Positions 37,573 through 47,418 of a stretch of DNA of 64,000 bases are shown piece after piece (within the stretch, counting starts at the first letter, position 1; the number at the start of each line of letters is the position of its first letter). Source of the stretch: Bacillus sp. AFS015802 (lineage in GTDB: Bacteria; Bacillota; Bacilli; Bacillales; Bacillaceae_B); contig NZ_NTUP01000013.1 of assembly GCF_002561455.1 (NCBI RefSeq), positions 62,001 through 126,000 of the forward strand, in the 5' to 3' direction. The notes under the pieces are model-generated. The model was not told the DNA's origin. It did no database searches and was given only the letters and a program-made list of their open reading frames with translations. The position numbers and the translations under genes were made by a program.

Positions 37573-37869
37573 TCATTCGTTTCTATCCTCTACCTTCTTC
37601 TTTGAAAATAAATAATGGAGAGTGAACCCATGAACGACCATTATCGTAAGGAAGGCCAGGAAATAATAAAACACCCCCATCACTCCGTCCGATTTATCCT
37701 CTGTTATGAGCCACCATACGGATGCAAAGAGAAGGAAGAGAAATTGGAGTGCCACTCCTTCTAAAAATGGTTTCTTATAGGTATTAAAATCCAAGAGCCG
37801 CTTCCAGCTCCAACCAATTGCAACGACGGCAGATACTACTAATAACAATAAATAAATGCTTATTTTCAC
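37573..37869 (-). CDS. Three-helix membrane protein of unknown function
   Basis: A 98-residue protein with hydrophobic segments at about 3-20, 38-55 and 64-88 and a charged C-terminus (KKKVEDRNE). GTG at 37869 is preceded by AAGGAGG. No motif is recognisable. Its 3' end lies about 100 bases upstream of the sco start in the same direction. Confidence 0.6.
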   Translation of the reverse strand: MKISIYLLLLVVSAVVAIGWSWKRLLDFNTYKKPFLEGVALQFLFLLFASVWWLITEDKSDGVMGVFYYFLAFLTIMVVHGFTLHYLFSKKKVEDRNE

Positions 37870-37922
37870 CGTGATTCCTCCTTCTGTTAACCTACCTCCA
37901 TGTTATGCAATCTTAATGTAAA

Positions 37923-37972
37923 ATGAAAGAGAAAATGGAAATACACCCGGTGTTTTCCATTTTCTCTTTCAT
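37923..37972 (-). terminator. Long hairpin after the germination operon
   Basis: A perfect 19-base stem (37923-37941 against 37954-37972) encloses a second four-base stem (ACAC/GTGT). It begins two bases after the gerC stop codon. The following T-tract on the minus strand is short (TTTACATT), so it may act as a terminator or as an mRNA-stabilising structure. Confidence 0.6.
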
Positions 37973-37974
37973 GT

Positions 37975-39141
37975 TTACCTCGTTTCTTTAATATATCGGT
38001 AAGCATTAAAATGCTTAATTTCAAGTTTTACCTTTACTTGCTTCAAGGAATCATCGGTAAGGTAAAACCGATCATTACGATTAACGAGCTCATTAAATTC
38101 ACCTGGGTGGGAGCGATACCACTTTTCCCCGACATCAAGAAGATCCATTTCCTTCTCGATCCCCATTTTATATACTTTTGTGATTTTTTCTTCCAACGAT
38201 TTTTGAAGTTTATCCTGTAATCCTTTAAAGGGCACATCTTTTATCTTCTCCAACATTTCCGCTTCCACAGTTACTTCCAATGAAAATTCCGGAAAGTTTG
38301 AATGACCTTTAGTGTATTTCACTTTAGGTTCATCAGCGGTCAATTTGAACGTTGACAATAACTCTCCCTCGTCATACAGGGCATAATCGAGGGAATTCTT
38401 TTTATTCTGGAGCCAGTCTACAGTCATGGAATCATCGGCAGAAATATAACCTTTAAATGTTTCATCCTGAAAGACACTATATCCATTCAGAAATAGGGAT
38501 GCAACTTCCCCATCTGAATGCCATGACTGGCGATCGATATTGACATTTGGAATCAATGCCGTGCCCATCGGTTCGTAATATTCCCTTAAGAAATGCATCA
38601 AGCTCGTTGAATCGATATCATTCTCGATTCCCTCTGACTTTTCTTCGGTCAGAAGTACTGTGTAAACAGGGGGATAATCAAATAATCCCTTTGTGCTAAA
38701 AATATCTTCTATGTCTGTGTCCGTCACGAACAATTCGAGACTCGGTCTCAGTGAACGATTCCTCCCAATATCCTCCAACACTTCTTTGAACTTATACTTT
38801 AACAGGTTCCTGGAAAGGACGAGTGTCTTGGTGTGACCGAAAAACAAAGGGGGCCTTGATACGCGGTATAAGTTACTGACCGCCATGTTAAGAGTTTTTC
38901 CTTTTGCTGAACCGACAAAGGTGGGGATGGGATCCGTCGACCTGCTTCCTTCCTGCTTCGCCACATTGGCAAAATTCAAGCCCTGAAGGTAAGCCGTGTA
39001 CTCATCCTTCGCTTCATCATAATCCAAACCGATTGCGACAATATAGGTCAAATCCTGTATATTCTTTGATCCTGTGCACCCTGTTAATGCAAAGATTGAA
39101 AGAATGATCATGAATTTAATGCTCTTGTGATCCATTTTCAT
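37975..39141 (-). CDS. Ger(x)C-family spore germination lipoprotein
   Basis: The protein (388 residues) starts with a lipoprotein signal (FALTGC lipobox, Cys near residue 22) and continues as the Ger(x)C domain, with IVAIGLDYDEAKDEY near the start and VKLEIKHFNAYRYI at the end. It is the C subunit of a GerA-type nutrient germinant receptor in the spore inner membrane. ATG at 39141 or 39135 is possible. Either start overlaps the 3' end of the A-subunit gene, which implies coupled translation. Confidence 0.9.
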   Translation of the reverse strand: MKMDHKSIKFMIILSIFALTGCTGSKNIQDLTYIVAIGLDYDEAKDEYTAYLQGLNFANVAKQEGSRSTDPIPTFVGSAKGKTLNMAVSNLYRVSRPPLFFGHTKTLVLSRNLLKYKFKEVLEDIGRNRSLRPSLELFVTDTDIEDIFSTKGLFDYPPVYTVLLTEEKSEGIENDIDSTSLMHFLREYYEPMGTALIPNVNIDRQSWHSDGEVASLFLNGYSVFQDETFKGYISADDSMTVDWLQNKKNSLDYALYDEGELLSTFKLTADEPKVKYTKGHSNFPEFSLEVTVEAEMLEKIKDVPFKGLQDKLQKSLEEKITKVYKMGIEKEMDLLDVGEKWYRSHPGEFNELVNRNDRFYLTDDSLKQVKVKLEIKHFNAYRYIKETR

Positions 39142-40591
39142 CCATCCCTTTCCTCGTTTGGTCGTCTGGACTGGTGGAAGAGGTCCGCTGCTTATAGAAT
39201 TGGATCGGCATCCTGAAAAACGCGCGGATGGCTTCTTTCCAGCCAATAGGGGCAACCGTTCCTAAATACGGAGTCCCAAACGACGAGAGGGTGGAGAAAT
39301 AAAGGATCGTCAGGATGAAGCTCATGACGACACCAAACAAACCAAAGAATGTACTTACCAATAATACTACGAACCTGAGTACCGTGGTTCCATATTTCAG
39401 GGATTGATTGACGAGGGTAAAGGAGGATATATATGTAATGGCACCAATGACCAGCATAGTGGGAGATGTCATGCCTGCCCTGATGGCAGCATCCCCTACA
39501 ATCAATCCCCCCAATACGGAAACAGTCTGTCCGATCGCTCTTGGTAGGCGCACACCCGCTTCGTTAAAGAATTCAAACAAAAACAGGACAATAAACATTT
39601 CCACCGGTGCAGACAGCGGTAATCCGAACCGGGACATCGAGATGGTTGCCACAAGCAGATAGGGGATCTGTTCAATGTTATAGGCGGAGAAAGCCACCCA
39701 TAGGCCAGGAAGGAATGCAGATATCAATATTCCGACCATCCTTATGATTCTCTCCAGTGACACATACACATAATTGATGCTGGAGTCTTCCGGCGACTTG
39801 ATTTGCAGCAATAAATTGACCGGGGCTAAGGAAATAGTCGGAAACCCGTCTACAATCAGGGCAAACCTTCCTTGATTCAACGAATCCACGATGAAATCCG
39901 GTCTGCCCGTATAGTCAAAACTTGTGAAGATCGAATAGGGATTATCATCAAGAAGCGATTCCAGATGTTGATTCCCAGTCAGCACATCGATATCTATCTT
40001 TTCCAGCCTGGCATACAATTCATTCAGCACCCTGTTATCAATGACATCATCCAAATACATGATGGCGATATCCGTGCGGGACCTTGTTCCTATTTTAAAC
40101 TTTTCCACACATAGTGACGGGGTGAACAGTCTTCTTCTTATTAATGAAATATTCGTATTCAAGTCTTCAACGAATCCATCTTTAGGTCCGCGGATGGAGG
40201 TTTCCAATGACGATTCTTCCGGGACCCTTTTTGGCAAATTCCCTGCATGGATGGATAAAATCCTATCCTCAATGAAAAATAGGACAAACCCGGAGAACAG
40301 GGTTGAAGATATTTCATCCATCGATTGATTCGTGACATCCCCCGCTTGAAACATACTCTCTATTCTTTCTGTATAAGAATCACCTATAACATCTTCGAGC
40401 TTCGGAAAAATATATTGATCCAGATAATGCCGGTCGACCAGACTATCAAAATAAACGATCTGAATTTCCTTTTCTTTAAAGAAATGAGGTTCAATCAATA
40501 AATCCTGACTGCGTGAAAATAAATTCCTTACTTCTTCCAAAGTACTTCCCTTGGCTTCCTTCTTCATCTTTTCATTAGAGGCTTTCTTCAT
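39116..40591 (-). CDS. GerA-family spore germination receptor subunit A
   Basis: The 491-residue protein has a cytoplasmic N-terminal half (to about 285) and about five or six membrane helices. Landmarks are GRFALIVDGFPTISLAPVNLLLQ, of which the core VDGFP is family-defining, and the region near RLPRAIGQTVSVLGGL. It is the A subunit of a nutrient receptor that triggers germination. ATG at 40591 follows AAAGGATG with suitable spacing; an ATG three codons earlier lies on that site. It is the second gene of a B-A-C operon. Confidence 0.92.
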   Translation of the reverse strand: MKKASNEKMKKEAKGSTLEEVRNLFSRSQDLLIEPHFFKEKEIQIVYFDSLVDRHYLDQYIFPKLEDVIGDSYTERIESMFQAGDVTNQSMDEISSTLFSGFVLFFIEDRILSIHAGNLPKRVPEESSLETSIRGPKDGFVEDLNTNISLIRRRLFTPSLCVEKFKIGTRSRTDIAIMYLDDVIDNRVLNELYARLEKIDIDVLTGNQHLESLLDDNPYSIFTSFDYTGRPDFIVDSLNQGRFALIVDGFPTISLAPVNLLLQIKSPEDSSINYVYVSLERIIRMVGILISAFLPGLWVAFSAYNIEQIPYLLVATISMSRFGLPLSAPVEMFIVLFLFEFFNEAGVRLPRAIGQTVSVLGGLIVGDAAIRAGMTSPTMLVIGAITYISSFTLVNQSLKYGTTVLRFVVLLVSTFFGLFGVVMSFILTILYFSTLSSFGTPYLGTVAPIGWKEAIRAFFRMPIQFYKQRTSSTSPDDQTRKGMDENGSQEH

Positions 40592-40650
40592 AAAGAACAT
40601 CCTTTACTAAATCGCTCTGGTGTCTGTTGGTGGGATCCCATCTCTTTTTC

Positions 40651-41730
40651 TTATTTAATAAACCGTAAAATGATGGCTGAAACGATGATCTGTATCATGA
40701 AAAGGATGACCGTCATCGGAAAAAACAAGTCAAATAAAAACATATAAAAGTCATAGGTATCAATACGGAACAGCACCAGCCCGAAGAAAACAATAAAAAT
40801 AGGGACCAATACTTTCAACGATATCCGATATTGATCTTTCTTCTTCAAAAGCAGCGCCCCCAGAAGAAACATAAACAGACTGATCCTGATCAATGCCCCA
40901 CTAAGCCACTGATAAAGCGCAAAGAAATCCAAATGGGTGATGAACTCCCCTATGGATAGAATCCTCCATTGTTCATACGCAGGATATCTCAAGTTCGCTG
41001 ATTCCACTGGACCGAATTCCATGATCGATGCTGTAAGGGGACCGAACATAAGCCCCATGAAGATCAAGCCAAGGACGATTAAATGATGAAACTTTATCTT
41101 TCCTTCGCTATACGGCTGAATCAGTACGATCAAGTATAATTCGAGCAGACCGCTCAATACAAAGATCATCCCTTTCATGACCGGTTGATAGCCATCACTG
41201 AGGATCGGGAATAAAAGGCTTGGATCCTTTAGATTAGTATTGGTGATTGCAATGAAAAATCCGAATATCATGACCAGGGGTAATAATATCCCGCTTGCGA
41301 TGGCCATATGTTTAATTCCTGCCCACGTGATGAGAAAGCAGATGATGAGAATACCACTCCACACGATAAATGAAGGCACATCTGCCAGAAAATAGGCGCT
41401 TAACCATAGTATTAAATCAACAAAGGTTATGTATGCACTAGAAAATAAAAATAAACCGATGGGAAGAGAAAACAATAGGACCGCCCACCTTGGCCATTTC
41501 TGTTGAAGCAAATGAAAGAAGCCTTCCTTCGGGGAATGCTTGATGATGTAAAAGATGAATAAAGACATGATTAAAAGGATGGGGTAGCTTGCGAGGATAC
41601 TGATCCATCCATCCCGGCCGGCTGCCCGAAGAATATTTGGGATCAGCATGACATGGTTTAATAGGCCCGTTGAAAGAATCAACAACAACAGTAACTGTCT
41701 CGGAATCAAGATTTTTCGGATACTCTTCAT
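40651..41730 (-). CDS. GerAB-type germination receptor subunit B (permease-like)
   Basis: A 359-residue protein with about ten membrane helices, of the endospore germination permease family (an APC-type transporter fold). The B subunit binds the nutrient germinant. GGAGAG lies six bases before the ATG. It is the first gene of the operon, followed after 59 bases by the A gene. A sigma-G promoter is expected upstream, but I could not point to a convincing one. Confidence 0.9.
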   Translation of the reverse strand: MKSIRKILIPRQLLLLLILSTGLLNHVMLIPNILRAAGRDGWISILASYPILLIMSLFIFYIIKHSPKEGFFHLLQQKWPRWAVLLFSLPIGLFLFSSAYITFVDLILWLSAYFLADVPSFIVWSGILIICFLITWAGIKHMAIASGILLPLVMIFGFFIAITNTNLKDPSLLFPILSDGYQPVMKGMIFVLSGLLELYLIVLIQPYSEGKIKFHHLIVLGLIFMGLMFGPLTASIMEFGPVESANLRYPAYEQWRILSIGEFITHLDFFALYQWLSGALIRISLFMFLLGALLLKKKDQYRISLKVLVPIFIVFFGLVLFRIDTYDFYMFLFDLFFPMTVILFMIQIIVSAIILRFIK

Positions 41731-41828
41731 AAGAACTCTCCAATGGTTTCATCGTTTTACCTCTATTTATGTCCCAGTTAACCAATTTAAAACATCCCGA
41801 ACGCACCCATTAGATAAATCATCTCCAT

Positions 41829-41863
41829 ATAAAAAAGGCCAAGGAAGTTCCTTGACCTTTTTA
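41829..41863 (-). terminator. Terminator of the sbcDC operon
   Basis: AAAAAGGCCAAGGAA pairs (one G-T) with TTCCTTGACCTTTTT around a very short loop, with T-runs at both ends. Confidence 0.85.
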
Positions 41864-41876
41864 AAAGCGATGAGAA

Positions 41877-44800
41877 CTAGGCTAAGAATTGGAATTCCGC
41901 CCTGCTTCCACTTTGTGAAGATATGACCTCGAGCCGGGCATCGATTCTCTCTTTCAATTCGGGAACATGTGAAATTAACCCTACTAATCGGCCGCTGCTT
42001 TGAATATCCATCAATGCTTCGATTGCATGATCGAGGGATTCCGGATCGAGAGTCCCGAACCCTTCATCAACGAACATCGTCTCTAAGGAGACTCCACCGG
42101 CGTATTGCTGGACGACATCTGCCAGTCCCAGTGCCAGAGCCAGGGATGCCTTGAAGCTTTCCCCGCCGGATAACGTCTTGACATGTCTCTCCTGACCCGT
42201 GTATTGATCAAAGACTAGGAGTTCTAAACCGCTCTGTACATTTCCTTTACTCCGGTCCGTTTTCCGGATCAATTGATATCTTCCGGAAGTCATTTTGGTC
42301 AATCTCTCATTCGCCACCTGAAGGATGTCCTCAAGGAAAGATGCCAGAACATATCGTTCGAATGTGATGCGATTGGCATTCTGTCCACGCGCTACCTCTG
42401 CCAGATGTCCCACCGTTTGGTATCTCGACTCAAAATGCTTTATCCCTTCGTTTATGGTTATGACTCTCTTCATGATGAGCTCATTCTCTTTTCTATTCGT
42501 CATGACCTTATTAAGCTCGTCATTTACGCTTCTTAATTCCTGTGTAACCTGGATGATGCTTTCTTCAATCTTTTTGACATCGGGCGGCTGTTTATCTTTT
42601 AACAGCTGATCCATATCAGATAGACGATCAGAAACCGAACGCAGGTCCTCACCGAATTTTTTCACCTTTTCCTGAAGTGCCTGGATTTCCTCTTCAGATT
42701 TTTTCGCTTCCTGGAACGCTTTGTAGTGGGAGAAGCCTTGTTGGCTGAGAAGTGCCAGAAACGATTCTCTTTCGGTTTTCATCTCGGCATTCACTTTCTC
42801 TATCTGAGCTTCTTTATCCTTCAGTTGTGACTCCTTTACACTGTATAGATTTATCAGCTCATAGTACTGCTTTTGAGCGCGTTCAAATGAGGCCTTTAAT
42901 TCTATTTGTTTATGTTTCTCTTTACTCAGTACATTTAGAAACTGAGTTTTTGTTCGGAGGTCCTCGGGGATGGACTCCTTCACTTTTTCAAGTGTGGTAT
43001 TTTTGGTGTGGTACAACGTATTGAGTTCTTGAAGATTTTCTTGATTCTTCCCTCTCAAGCCTTCTAGTTCCTCAAGTTTTTCCCTTCCCTTTCTTATTTC
43101 TTCCCTTACAGCCCTTATCTGGTCCACATCTTTTTTCTTTGCCGTAATGTCAGTCTTCAAGGAATCGATCTCTACTCTCATCCCGTTAAGCGTACCATCG
43201 ACTTCGAGGGGATTAAAGTCATGTTTTTTTTCACGTATTTTGTTAATGGCATACTCCATCTGCTCCTGAATGCCCTGCGTTTTCGTTTCCACTTGAGCGA
43301 TGGCGAGGCTCAGCTCTTTCTCTTCCCGTTCCAATTCCTGCTGCTTTCTTTTGGCAGCCTTCAGATCTTCCGCGGACGGTAAAGAATCTACCTTTACGGC
43401 TGGATTCGGATGATGCTCTGATCCACAGACGGGGCAGGGAGCATGATCTGATAAACCTCTGGCGAGTAAAGCTGCTTGAGCGGAATTCCACGTTTCTTCT
43501 AAAAACGCGACCGTTTCAGACGAATCCCGGACACGATGTTGTAGTTGACCGTATTGTTCTTTGAATGTTTCTTCCTCGGTTTTTACACGTTGGAGGTTTT
43601 GCTCCATCTTTTGAAGTTCACTGACCTGGTCCAGTAAGGAAAGCTTCTCCTGTAAGGTTTTTTCAAGATGAAACAAATCTTCCTGACCCGACTCTCCTTC
43701 TTTAAGGCGTTCCTCACGTTCTTTTATCCCATTCTGTAAAAATGAGATTTGCTCTGTCTGTTTCGTGATGATCTGCTGCTGTCTTTCGTATCTTTCTTTC
43801 AATTCCTCCGTATCAGTAACTAACGCATCCAAAGAGTCTATATCGTTTTCCATATTTTCAAGCTGAGTGATTCTCTTTGAAACTTGATCCCTGAGATTTT
43901 CATTTTTCGTTTCTGCTTCTAACGCCGTTTTAGCTGTCATGAGCTTTTCAGAGAAGACTTGTTTTTCCTCGGATAGTCTCGCTGATTGACTTTTCAGTTC
44001 ATTTAGATCCCGGTTAAGTTTATGGCAATACTCATCTTGTTGAATCAAACGTGAAGCTCTTTGGGCGAGTAGGATGGCTTCATCAATGGATTCCATTTCA
44101 GGCTTAAGTGTTAAAAGATATTGTTTCTGATTACTTAGTTTCTCCTGAAGATCGTATTGTTCGACCAGGCCTTTTGCTTCTGCCATTTCCTTCTGAAGGA
44201 CATCCCGTTTCTCCTGGACGTTTTCATATTGTTGTTGAAGTTCCTTCTCCTTTTCTTCCATTTTTTCAATCTGAGGGGGGAGAAGGTGAAGAATTTGATG
44301 ATCATTCAAAGGATTTTCCAATAGTAATGATTGAAGTTCTTCATTTTCTTCAAAGTGAATTCTAAGTAATTCCCTTGTCCGCTCCTCCATGGAGGTTTCG
44401 ACGGCCCTTTTCAAATCGTCTGCCTCGGATTTCAGTTTTTCCTGGATCGTTTTATATAGTTCTGTATGAAAGAGGCGCTGCAAGATGAGCTCTTTGTCTT
44501 TACTATCCGATGTAAGGAGCTTCCGGAATTCTCCTTGAGGAATCATAAGGATCTGCCTGAATTGGTTGGCATCAAGCTGGATCAGCCCTTTGATCTTCTC
44601 GTCCACCTCTCTTACATTTGCTGCAAGGAGCTGTTCATTCCCACCTTCATCGTAGACGTATAGTTCGGACCTCGCATTGATGGTTGTATATCCCTCACCC
44701 CTTGCTTTCTTTTTGTCCTGTTGGGGTGAACGCCAAATGCGGTACGTTCTGCCTCGTAAACTGAAGAGAAGTTCTACTTCTGTTATATCATCGTTACTCG

Positions 44801-45011
44801 CAAATTGACTTCTTAATTCGGTCGGACTTCGGTCTTCTCCGCTTGCCTTTCCATAAATCGCGTAGGATATCCCATCGAAGATCGTTGTCTTTCCGGAACC
44901 TGTTTTTCCCGATATCACGAACATCGTGCGGTTACCAAGCTCGCGGAAGTCAATGGTTTCTCTGCCTGCATACGGTCCGAATGCTTGCATCACCAGTTGG
45001 AGGGGCTTCAT
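41877..45011 (-). CDS. sbcC: SbcC, ATPase subunit of the SbcCD nuclease
   Basis: The 1044-residue SMC-like protein has an N-terminal Walker A (GKTGSGKTT near residue 35), two long coiled-coil arms meeting at a zinc hook (CPVCGSEHH near residue 508), and a C-terminal ABC signature (LSGGESFKASL) with Walker B (MFVDEGFGTLDPE). With SbcD it opens DNA hairpins and blocked ends. Its ATG overlaps the sbcD stop by four bases. Confidence 0.95.
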   Translation of the reverse strand: MKPLQLVMQAFGPYAGRETIDFRELGNRTMFVISGKTGSGKTTIFDGISYAIYGKASGEDRSPTELRSQFASNDDITEVELLFSLRGRTYRIWRSPQQDKKKARGEGYTTINARSELYVYDEGGNEQLLAANVREVDEKIKGLIQLDANQFRQILMIPQGEFRKLLTSDSKDKELILQRLFHTELYKTIQEKLKSEADDLKRAVETSMEERTRELLRIHFEENEELQSLLLENPLNDHQILHLLPPQIEKMEEKEKELQQQYENVQEKRDVLQKEMAEAKGLVEQYDLQEKLSNQKQYLLTLKPEMESIDEAILLAQRASRLIQQDEYCHKLNRDLNELKSQSARLSEEKQVFSEKLMTAKTALEAETKNENLRDQVSKRITQLENMENDIDSLDALVTDTEELKERYERQQQIITKQTEQISFLQNGIKEREERLKEGESGQEDLFHLEKTLQEKLSLLDQVSELQKMEQNLQRVKTEEETFKEQYGQLQHRVRDSSETVAFLEETWNSAQAALLARGLSDHAPCPVCGSEHHPNPAVKVDSLPSAEDLKAAKRKQQELEREEKELSLAIAQVETKTQGIQEQMEYAINKIREKKHDFNPLEVDGTLNGMRVEIDSLKTDITAKKKDVDQIRAVREEIRKGREKLEELEGLRGKNQENLQELNTLYHTKNTTLEKVKESIPEDLRTKTQFLNVLSKEKHKQIELKASFERAQKQYYELINLYSVKESQLKDKEAQIEKVNAEMKTERESFLALLSQQGFSHYKAFQEAKKSEEEIQALQEKVKKFGEDLRSVSDRLSDMDQLLKDKQPPDVKKIEESIIQVTQELRSVNDELNKVMTNRKENELIMKRVITINEGIKHFESRYQTVGHLAEVARGQNANRITFERYVLASFLEDILQVANERLTKMTSGRYQLIRKTDRSKGNVQSGLELLVFDQYTGQERHVKTLSGGESFKASLALALGLADVVQQYAGGVSLETMFVDEGFGTLDPESLDHAIEALMDIQSSGRLVGLISHVPELKERIDARLEVISSQSGSRAEFQFLA

Positions 45012-46153
45012 GAATGATCGACCTCCTTTCTCGCTAATTCAATCACATTTTTTACTACTTCTTCTTTTTCCACTGTGAAATCACCTGTCGTCATATCACT
45101 GTAGAACTCTTTGAATAAGTCGAGTTCCGACCGTCTTTTATCCTCGAGGACTTGGAAGGTATTTTTCTTTTTGGCATCTGTCAGATCCCTTTTTCTCTCA
45201 AGGTGAAGGACGTTCGGGTAAACTTGTCGAAGTTGATTGATCGGATCGATTAACGTACCTTCGTCATGAAGGGTAATCTTCAGATAGTCATCCACTTTCT
45301 GAGACTGATAGAAAGATGGGTCGAGCAGTTCTTCCATAAGCCCCTGCAGTTCTCTCATATCCTGTTTAGGCTGAAGGACTTTTTCCCGCAAATGAAATCT
45401 TCCATCCTCCTCCATTTCTACAATGGTAACCGATTTCCTCTGAGCAGCTTCAGAAAAAGAGTACTTCAACAGAGAGCCTGAATACCTGATCGTTTCATGT
45501 TTAATCGCGTCCGGGCTATGAAGATGTCCCAGGGCAGTGTAGTGAAAAGGGCTGAACACGTCTGCCGCCACACAACCTGATCCCCCGACGGAAAGGGTCC
45601 GTTCCGAATCCGACGTTTTCCCGCCCAGCACGAATGCATGACCAACGAATACATGTGGTTCATCAGGGTTCATATTTTCTTCGATTCTCTTCACAATGGC
45701 TTCCATCGCTGCATGATGACTATTAATCGAATCTTCTTCCAGTACTTGTCTGACGGTGCCGGGTTCGGCATATGGAACACAGTGGAAGTTCACCCCACGA
45801 ATGTTGATGGGCGTAAAGTCATTGGTTACCTTTCCCTTTAAATAAAAATGGCTATGACGGTACCAGGAAGATCCAAAGGAAAGCCTCTCTGCACTATCAT
45901 GATTCCCTGATACAGCAACGATCGGTGTGTTAAGCTCTACATTGATGCGGAATAATACCTCGTCCAACAGCTCCACGGCTTCTGTAGGAGGCACAGATCG
46001 ATCGTAGAGGTCACCTGCAATGACGACAGCATCGGGTTCCTCCTCTTTCACAAGCTCTACGAATTGCTCCAATATGTATCGTTGTTCTTCTGTCATATAT
46101 ATGCCATGCACCAATTTACCCAGGTGCCAGTCAGCGGTATGTATGAATTTCAC
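45008..46153 (-). CDS. sbcD: SbcD, nuclease subunit of SbcCD
   Basis: A 381-residue calcineurin-like phosphoesterase with metal motifs TADWHLGK at the N-terminus, GDLYDR, SGNHDS, GHAF and GHLHSP. It supplies the exonuclease and endonuclease activity of the Mre11-like SbcCD complex. The start is GTG at 46153, with GGAG nine bases upstream. It is the first gene of the operon. Confidence 0.95.
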   Translation of the reverse strand: MKFIHTADWHLGKLVHGIYMTEEQRYILEQFVELVKEEEPDAVVIAGDLYDRSVPPTEAVELLDEVLFRINVELNTPIVAVSGNHDSAERLSFGSSWYRHSHFYLKGKVTNDFTPINIRGVNFHCVPYAEPGTVRQVLEEDSINSHHAAMEAIVKRIEENMNPDEPHVFVGHAFVLGGKTSDSERTLSVGGSGCVAADVFSPFHYTALGHLHSPDAIKHETIRYSGSLLKYSFSEAAQRKSVTIVEMEEDGRFHLREKVLQPKQDMRELQGLMEELLDPSFYQSQKVDDYLKITLHDEGTLIDPINQLRQVYPNVLHLERKRDLTDAKKKNTFQVLEDKRRSELDLFKEFYSDMTTGDFTVEKEEVVKNVIELARKEVDHS

Positions 46154-46273
46154 CTCTGTTGTCTCCTTTCCAGTCGTTCTTATCTCTATCTAAATTATAT
46201 CAAACCCGCAAGGTTTTCGTGCAAGGAAAAACCATTCAAGAACAAACGTTCCCTTTTTTGATCCATCCATCAT

Positions 46274-46301
46274 AAAAAAAGAGACCGTACCAGCCGGTCT
46301 C
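46274..46301 (-). terminator. Terminator of the yvrJ-like gene
   Basis: On the minus strand GAGACCG pairs with CGGTCTC around a seven-base loop and is followed by a T7 run. Confidence 0.85.
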
Positions 46302-46308
46302 CTTTCCA

Positions 46309-46446
46309 TTATTCCTTGAGCTGCTGAGGCAGTGTCTGGATCGATGTGATGACGGCATCGAGCTTTGTCTCGATTCGATAAAGAAGATACATCGTGACCA
46401 CAATCGGAAAGCCTACTTCAGAAACAATTGAGATAATAGAATCCAT
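46309..46446 (-). CDS. yvrJ: YvrJ-family small membrane protein
   Basis: A 45-residue protein with one membrane helix (VGFPIVVTMYLLYRIE) and an amphipathic tail (TKLDAVITSIQTLPQQLKE), matching the YvrJ family. ATG at 46446 follows AAGGAGG by seven bases; a longer frame exists but lacks a site. Function unknown; the layout is also shared with phage BhlA/holin-like peptides. Confidence 0.75.
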   Translation of the reverse strand: MDSIISIVSEVGFPIVVTMYLLYRIETKLDAVITSIQTLPQQLKE

Positions 46447-46503
46447 CCTCTCCCTCCTTTCATATGTTATATAGGAAAAGAATGAGGAAAAGGATACCAA
46501 AAA

Positions 46504-46536
46504 CGAAAAAAACGAATCCATGATTTTATGGATTCG
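46504..46536 (-). terminator. Terminator of the 46593-47117 lipoprotein gene
   Basis: CGAATCCAT pairs with ATGGATTCG around a six-base loop; on the minus strand it is followed by T7. Confidence 0.85.
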
Positions 46537-46592
46537 CTTTTCATCTTACCTCATACTATCTTCACTATGAGAAAAATGTTTCCTCTTTACTA

Positions 46593-47117
46593 TTAACCGT
46601 TTAAATCGCTGATTAAGCTTGAGCTTACCAGACCAGCTTCATCAAGGATTTCTTTGATTTGGTTTTCTGCTTCATTTAATTTTTCATCGGCTTGCGTCAG
46701 ATCCGCTTCGCCATCTTTAGCCAGTGCTTCGGCTTTCATATTATAGGATTCTACAAGGGTGGATTTAAATGATTCCACTGCTTCCTTCTGATCTCCCAGA
46801 CCTTTAGGGATCTCCATTCCTTCGACTGCTTCAGCGGATGCTTTCGCTGATGCTTGAGCAGATTCTTTCAGTGTAGCAAGTTCATCCCCTGACGGAGGCT
46901 CTTCCCCTGCCATCGCTTCTTCATAGCCATTTAAATCGATATCAACACCATTGACGGTGGTGGTTAAGTTTAAATAGAAATCCATTAAATCTCCAGCCAC
47001 ATCCGTGTTCTCATCCACGCTTGCCGCTTCGTCTTTTTTCGTTTCATCAGAACCTGAATCTGAACACCCAGCGAGTGCTAATGATAAACCAAGACCTAGT
47101 AACCATACTTTTTTCAT
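46593..47117 (-). CDS. Acidic lipoprotein of unknown function
   Basis: A 174-residue protein with a lipoprotein signal (LALAGC, Cys18), an acidic linker and a long, probably helical domain rich in Ala, Glu and Lys (about 45-165). GGGGAAA precedes the ATG. It is monocistronic. I do not recognise the family. Confidence 0.7.
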   Translation of the reverse strand: MKKVWLLGLGLSLALAGCSDSGSDETKKDEAASVDENTDVAGDLMDFYLNLTTTVNGVDIDLNGYEEAMAGEEPPSGDELATLKESAQASAKASAEAVEGMEIPKGLGDQKEAVESFKSTLVESYNMKAEALAKDGEADLTQADEKLNEAENQIKEILDEAGLVSSSLISDLNG

Positions 47118-47370
47118 ACTTGTTTCCCCTCTCTGTCTACATCAATATGTGCAAGTATTGAAAGCAAGCAGTTCCATCAGGAAATCGCTTACTTCATCTA
47201 TAATAAGCCGGCAAAAAGTATCTTATCACGGGGATAATCCAATGGTAAAGAAATATTTGCAGATTTCTCCAAAGTTTAAATCTTATAAATATTTCAAATA
47301 AACAACATTCTTGAACTACTTTGTGAACATGAATTTCTAGGTCGTTCGTACGAGAACCTCTTTAAAACAT
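47118..47370. other. Intergenic region before selC
   Basis: AT-rich spacer between the lipoprotein start and the selC promoter. It must hold the lipoprotein promoter reading left. I see no further gene, repeat or RNA. Confidence 0.4.
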
Positions 47371-47399
47371 TTGAACAAGCTTTTATCCCATGGTATAAC
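47371..47399 (+). promoter_or_regulatory. Sigma-A promoter of selC
   Basis: TTGAAC (47371-47376) and TATAAC (47394-47399) are separated by 17 bases, with TGG just before the -10 box. Transcription would begin near 47406, about 13 bases before the tRNA. Independent support for selC being a live gene. Confidence 0.75.
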
Positions 47400-47418
47400 T
47401 TATATATGCTTTATTTTC

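Noticed and set aside
41731-41830. Sigma-G promoter for the germination operon
   Set aside because: CATAAAT-like -10 sequence is present, but no good -35 partner at the right distance was found.
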